Origin: Acetobacteraceae bacterium
GTDB taxonomy: Bacteria; Pseudomonadota; Alphaproteobacteria; Acetobacterales; Acetobacteraceae
Assembly: GCA_020853405.1 (NCBI GenBank)
Contig: JADYYZ010000364.1
Coordinates: forward strand, 1-7,651
Length of the DNA stretch: 7,651 bases
Direction of reading: 5' to 3'
Shown piece by piece: positions 6,511-7,651 of this stretch. The position numbers and the translations under genes were made by a program. The notes beneath the pieces are model-generated. The model was not told the origin of the DNA and ran no database searches. It worked only from the letters and a program-made list of their open reading frames with translations. Each line of letters starts with the position of its first letter. The stretch's first letter is position 1.

Positions 6511-6977
6511 TGCGGGCCGCCCTTCGGGGTCGGCCTGGCGGAGGTGGTCCTGCCAGCGGGAGCGGGTCCTGCGTCGCCCCCCGGCGCAGGGGGCGATGCC
6601 CCGGCCTCGTCCTCGCCCGCGCAGCAGGCCTGCAGTTTCGGCAGTGCATCCAGCCAGGCCCGCAGCGGGGCAGCACTCAATGTAGTGAGCGCGAGGCCCA
6701 GGCCGACCCCGGCAACCATCGCTTCCGCCGGCTCGCGGGCGGCGAGAAGGTGCGCCATGGCATCGGAGGTGCGCTCGGTTCCCTCGCGAACGTAGGCGAC
6801 CTGGGATTCCTGAACCGCTGCAAGCTCCTCGGTCCAGCGGCTTACGGATACTGCTGCCAGCGGATGCCGAGCGCCGGGCTCAGCCCGCTCGGCCAGGCCC
6901 TGGCCAAACACCGGAACCAGGGTCATTGCGCGCCACCAGGTGTCGGCAAGCGGCGTTGGTGCGACTGAATCAACCAT
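6507..6977 (-). CDS. Phasin-like protein (putative granule-associated)
   Basis: This 156-residue protein is weakly recognisable. A helical core (about 44-118) contains SRWTEELAAVQESQVAYVRE and AMAHLLAAREPAEAM, which resembles phasins, the amphipathic proteins that coat polyhydroxyalkanoate granules. A Pro/Gly/Ala-rich disordered tail follows (120-156). There is no signal peptide, so it is probably cytoplasmic. A CC pair at 118-119 is the only cysteine feature. The ATG at 6977 is favoured because GAGGAGG (complement of 6989-6995) lies 11 nt before it; an in-frame ATG at 7103 would add 42 unremarkable residues and sits inside a hairpin. The stop overlaps the fabI start (ATGA). If not a phasin, it is an uncharacterised helical protein translationally tied to fabI. 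Confidence 0.55.
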   Translation of the reverse strand: MVDSVAPTPLADTWWRAMTLVPVFGQGLAERAEPGARHPLAAVSVSRWTEELAAVQESQVAYVREGTERTSDAMAHLLAAREPAEAMVAGVGLGLALTTLSAAPLRAWLDALPKLQACCAGEDEAGASPPAPGGDAGPAPAGRTTSARPTPKGGPQ

Positions 6978-7095
6978 TACCGTGTCATCCTCCTCATTGC
7001 GGTCCGCAATCGCGGCGCGCGGCCGCTGCTGTAAACAGGACGCTCCGAGCTCCCTGTCGTTGCGTTGCGCCGGCGGCCGGATCGCCTGCGGTGTT

Positions 7096-7112
7096 CCGGC
7101 CATAGGGGCCGG
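7096..7112. repeat. Hairpin immediately after the DUF305 stop codon
   Basis: CCGGCC (7096-7101) and GGCCGG (7107-7112) flank a 5-nt loop and abut the DUF305 stop at 7113-7115. No T-run follows, so it is at best a partial terminator or mRNA-stabilising stem. The rest of the 6978-7095 gap holds only the binding site for the phasin-like gene. Confidence 0.35.
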
Positions 7113-7586
7113 TCATTGCGCCGGCAGGCGGGCAAGGATCGCGCGCAGCTGCGCGATTTCCTTTTCCTGTGCGGCAATGATCTGCTCGGCCAGTTTGCGG
7201 ACCTCGGCATCCTGGCCGTATTGCAGGGCGATCCGCGCCATGTCGATCGCGCCCTGGTGGTGCGGGATCATGCCGGCGGCAAAGTCGCGATCGGCGTTGC
7301 CGCTGTATTCGATCGCCATGTCGCGGTGCATCTTGTTCATGGCGGTCGCGAATGCCTGCGACGCGGGCGCGGACGCGCCAGGCCCGGTCGGATGCATGCC
7401 CTGCATCATCGGCATCTGGCCCTGCTGCATCGGCATCTGGCCCTGCTGCATCGGCATCTGGCCCTGCTGCATCGGCATCTGGCCGCCCGGCATCCGCTGA
7501 CCGGGCGGCATGCCCTGGGCCAGCACATAGGCGCCACCGCCAATGGCAGCGGCGAGCACAGCAGCGATGATGAGGGGGCGACGCAT
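7113..7586 (-). CDS. DUF305 family exported protein with Met-Gln repeats
   Basis: The 157-residue protein combines an N-terminal signal or anchor (about 4-24), a Met/Gln-rich repeat region (26-64) and a C-terminal DUF305 domain (about 76-152). DUF305 hallmarks are MHRDM at 86-90, DFAAGMIPHHQGAIDMA at 101-117 with the conserved His109/His110, and a following long helix. The DUF305 family includes copper-binding periplasmic proteins such as cyanobacterial CopM, so periplasmic Cu(I) binding is a reasonable inference. The start at 7586 has AAGGAG (complement of 7593-7598) 6 nt upstream. It is the most upstream minus-strand gene and has a 135-nt gap to the next, so it may be transcribed alone or lead the operon. 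Its promoter would lie at or beyond the window end. Confidence 0.9.
   Translation of the reverse strand: MRRPLIIAAVLAAAIGGGAYVLAQGMPPGQRMPGGQMPMQQGQMPMQQGQMPMQQGQMPMMQGMHPTGPGASAPASQAFATAMNKMHRDMAIEYSGNADRDFAAGMIPHHQGAIDMARIALQYGQDAEVRKLAEQIIAAQEKEIAQLRAILARLPAQ
7411..7484 (-). repeat. 21-bp in-frame tandem repeat encoding a Met-Gln heptad
   Basis: Three perfect copies of a 21-bp unit (starting ggcatctggccctgctgcat) lie at 7411-7431, 7432-7452 and 7453-7473, followed by an 11-nt partial copy. A degenerate copy precedes them at about 7399-7410. On the minus strand each unit encodes the heptad QMPMQQG. Identity at the DNA level indicates recent duplication, and copy number may vary between strains. 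Confidence 0.9.
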
Positions 7587-7651
7587 GGCGATCTCCTTCG
7601 TGTTTTGCGCAGGCGGAAGGTGGCGTGGCCGCGTGTCCCGAGCATCAGCAC

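Noticed and set aside
7399..7484. Tandem array considered as a CRISPR or iteron array
   Set aside because: The units are directly abutting, a multiple of three long, in frame in a DUF305 gene and without spacers.
7406..7651. Minus-strand frame running off the window end across the DUF305 gene
   Set aside because: It is an out-of-frame shadow of the DUF305 repeat region with a repetitive Arg/Cys/Ser translation.

Overview
The window is a GC-rich bacterial segment carrying a copper/silver-handling locus. Base composition and protein flavour (accessory FabI next to a phasin-like gene, Met-rich periplasmic proteins, an IS5-type transposase of the kind common in acetic-acid-type bacteria) suggest an alphaproteobacterium, perhaps Rhodospirillales/Acetobacteraceae. 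That placement is an inference from protein style, not from a marker gene.

Layout. Positions 1-270 are non-coding and visibly less GC-rich, with two short inverted repeats. On the plus strand follow a secreted DUF411 protein (271-735), a CsoR/RcnR-family regulator (from 920) whose C-terminal part is missing, and a degenerate internal piece of an IS5-family transposase (about 1146-1437) joined directly to the regulator. All remaining genes lie on the minus strand and read toward these. In transcription order they are: a DUF305 protein with a Met-Gln repeat (7586-7113), a phasin-like protein (6977-6507), a FabI enoyl-ACP reductase (6510-5686), a small DUF2933 membrane protein (5613-5350), an isoprenylcysteine-methyltransferase-like membrane protein (5353-4688), a CopB-type P1B ATPase with a CPH motif (4656-2539), and a Spy/CpxP-like Met-rich periplasmic protein (2344-1490).

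How it fits together. The ATPase would pump copper or silver out of the cytoplasm. The DUF305, DUF411 and Spy-like proteins look like exported metal-binding or envelope-protection factors. The DUF2933 and methyltransferase-like genes are membrane accessory genes often found beside such pumps. Start/stop overlaps (ATGA between the phasin-like gene and fabI; GTGA between DUF2933 and the methyltransferase-like gene) point to translational coupling and operon structure. The only recognisable regulator aligns without any of the three CsoR copper ligands and is truncated, so the locus probably depends on a sensor outside the window. The phasin-like/fabI pair is the odd element, and looks like a piece of a polyhydroxybutyrate-associated module lodged in the metal cluster.

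I see no RNA genes, CRISPR arrays, intact mobile elements or clearly new defence-type systems.
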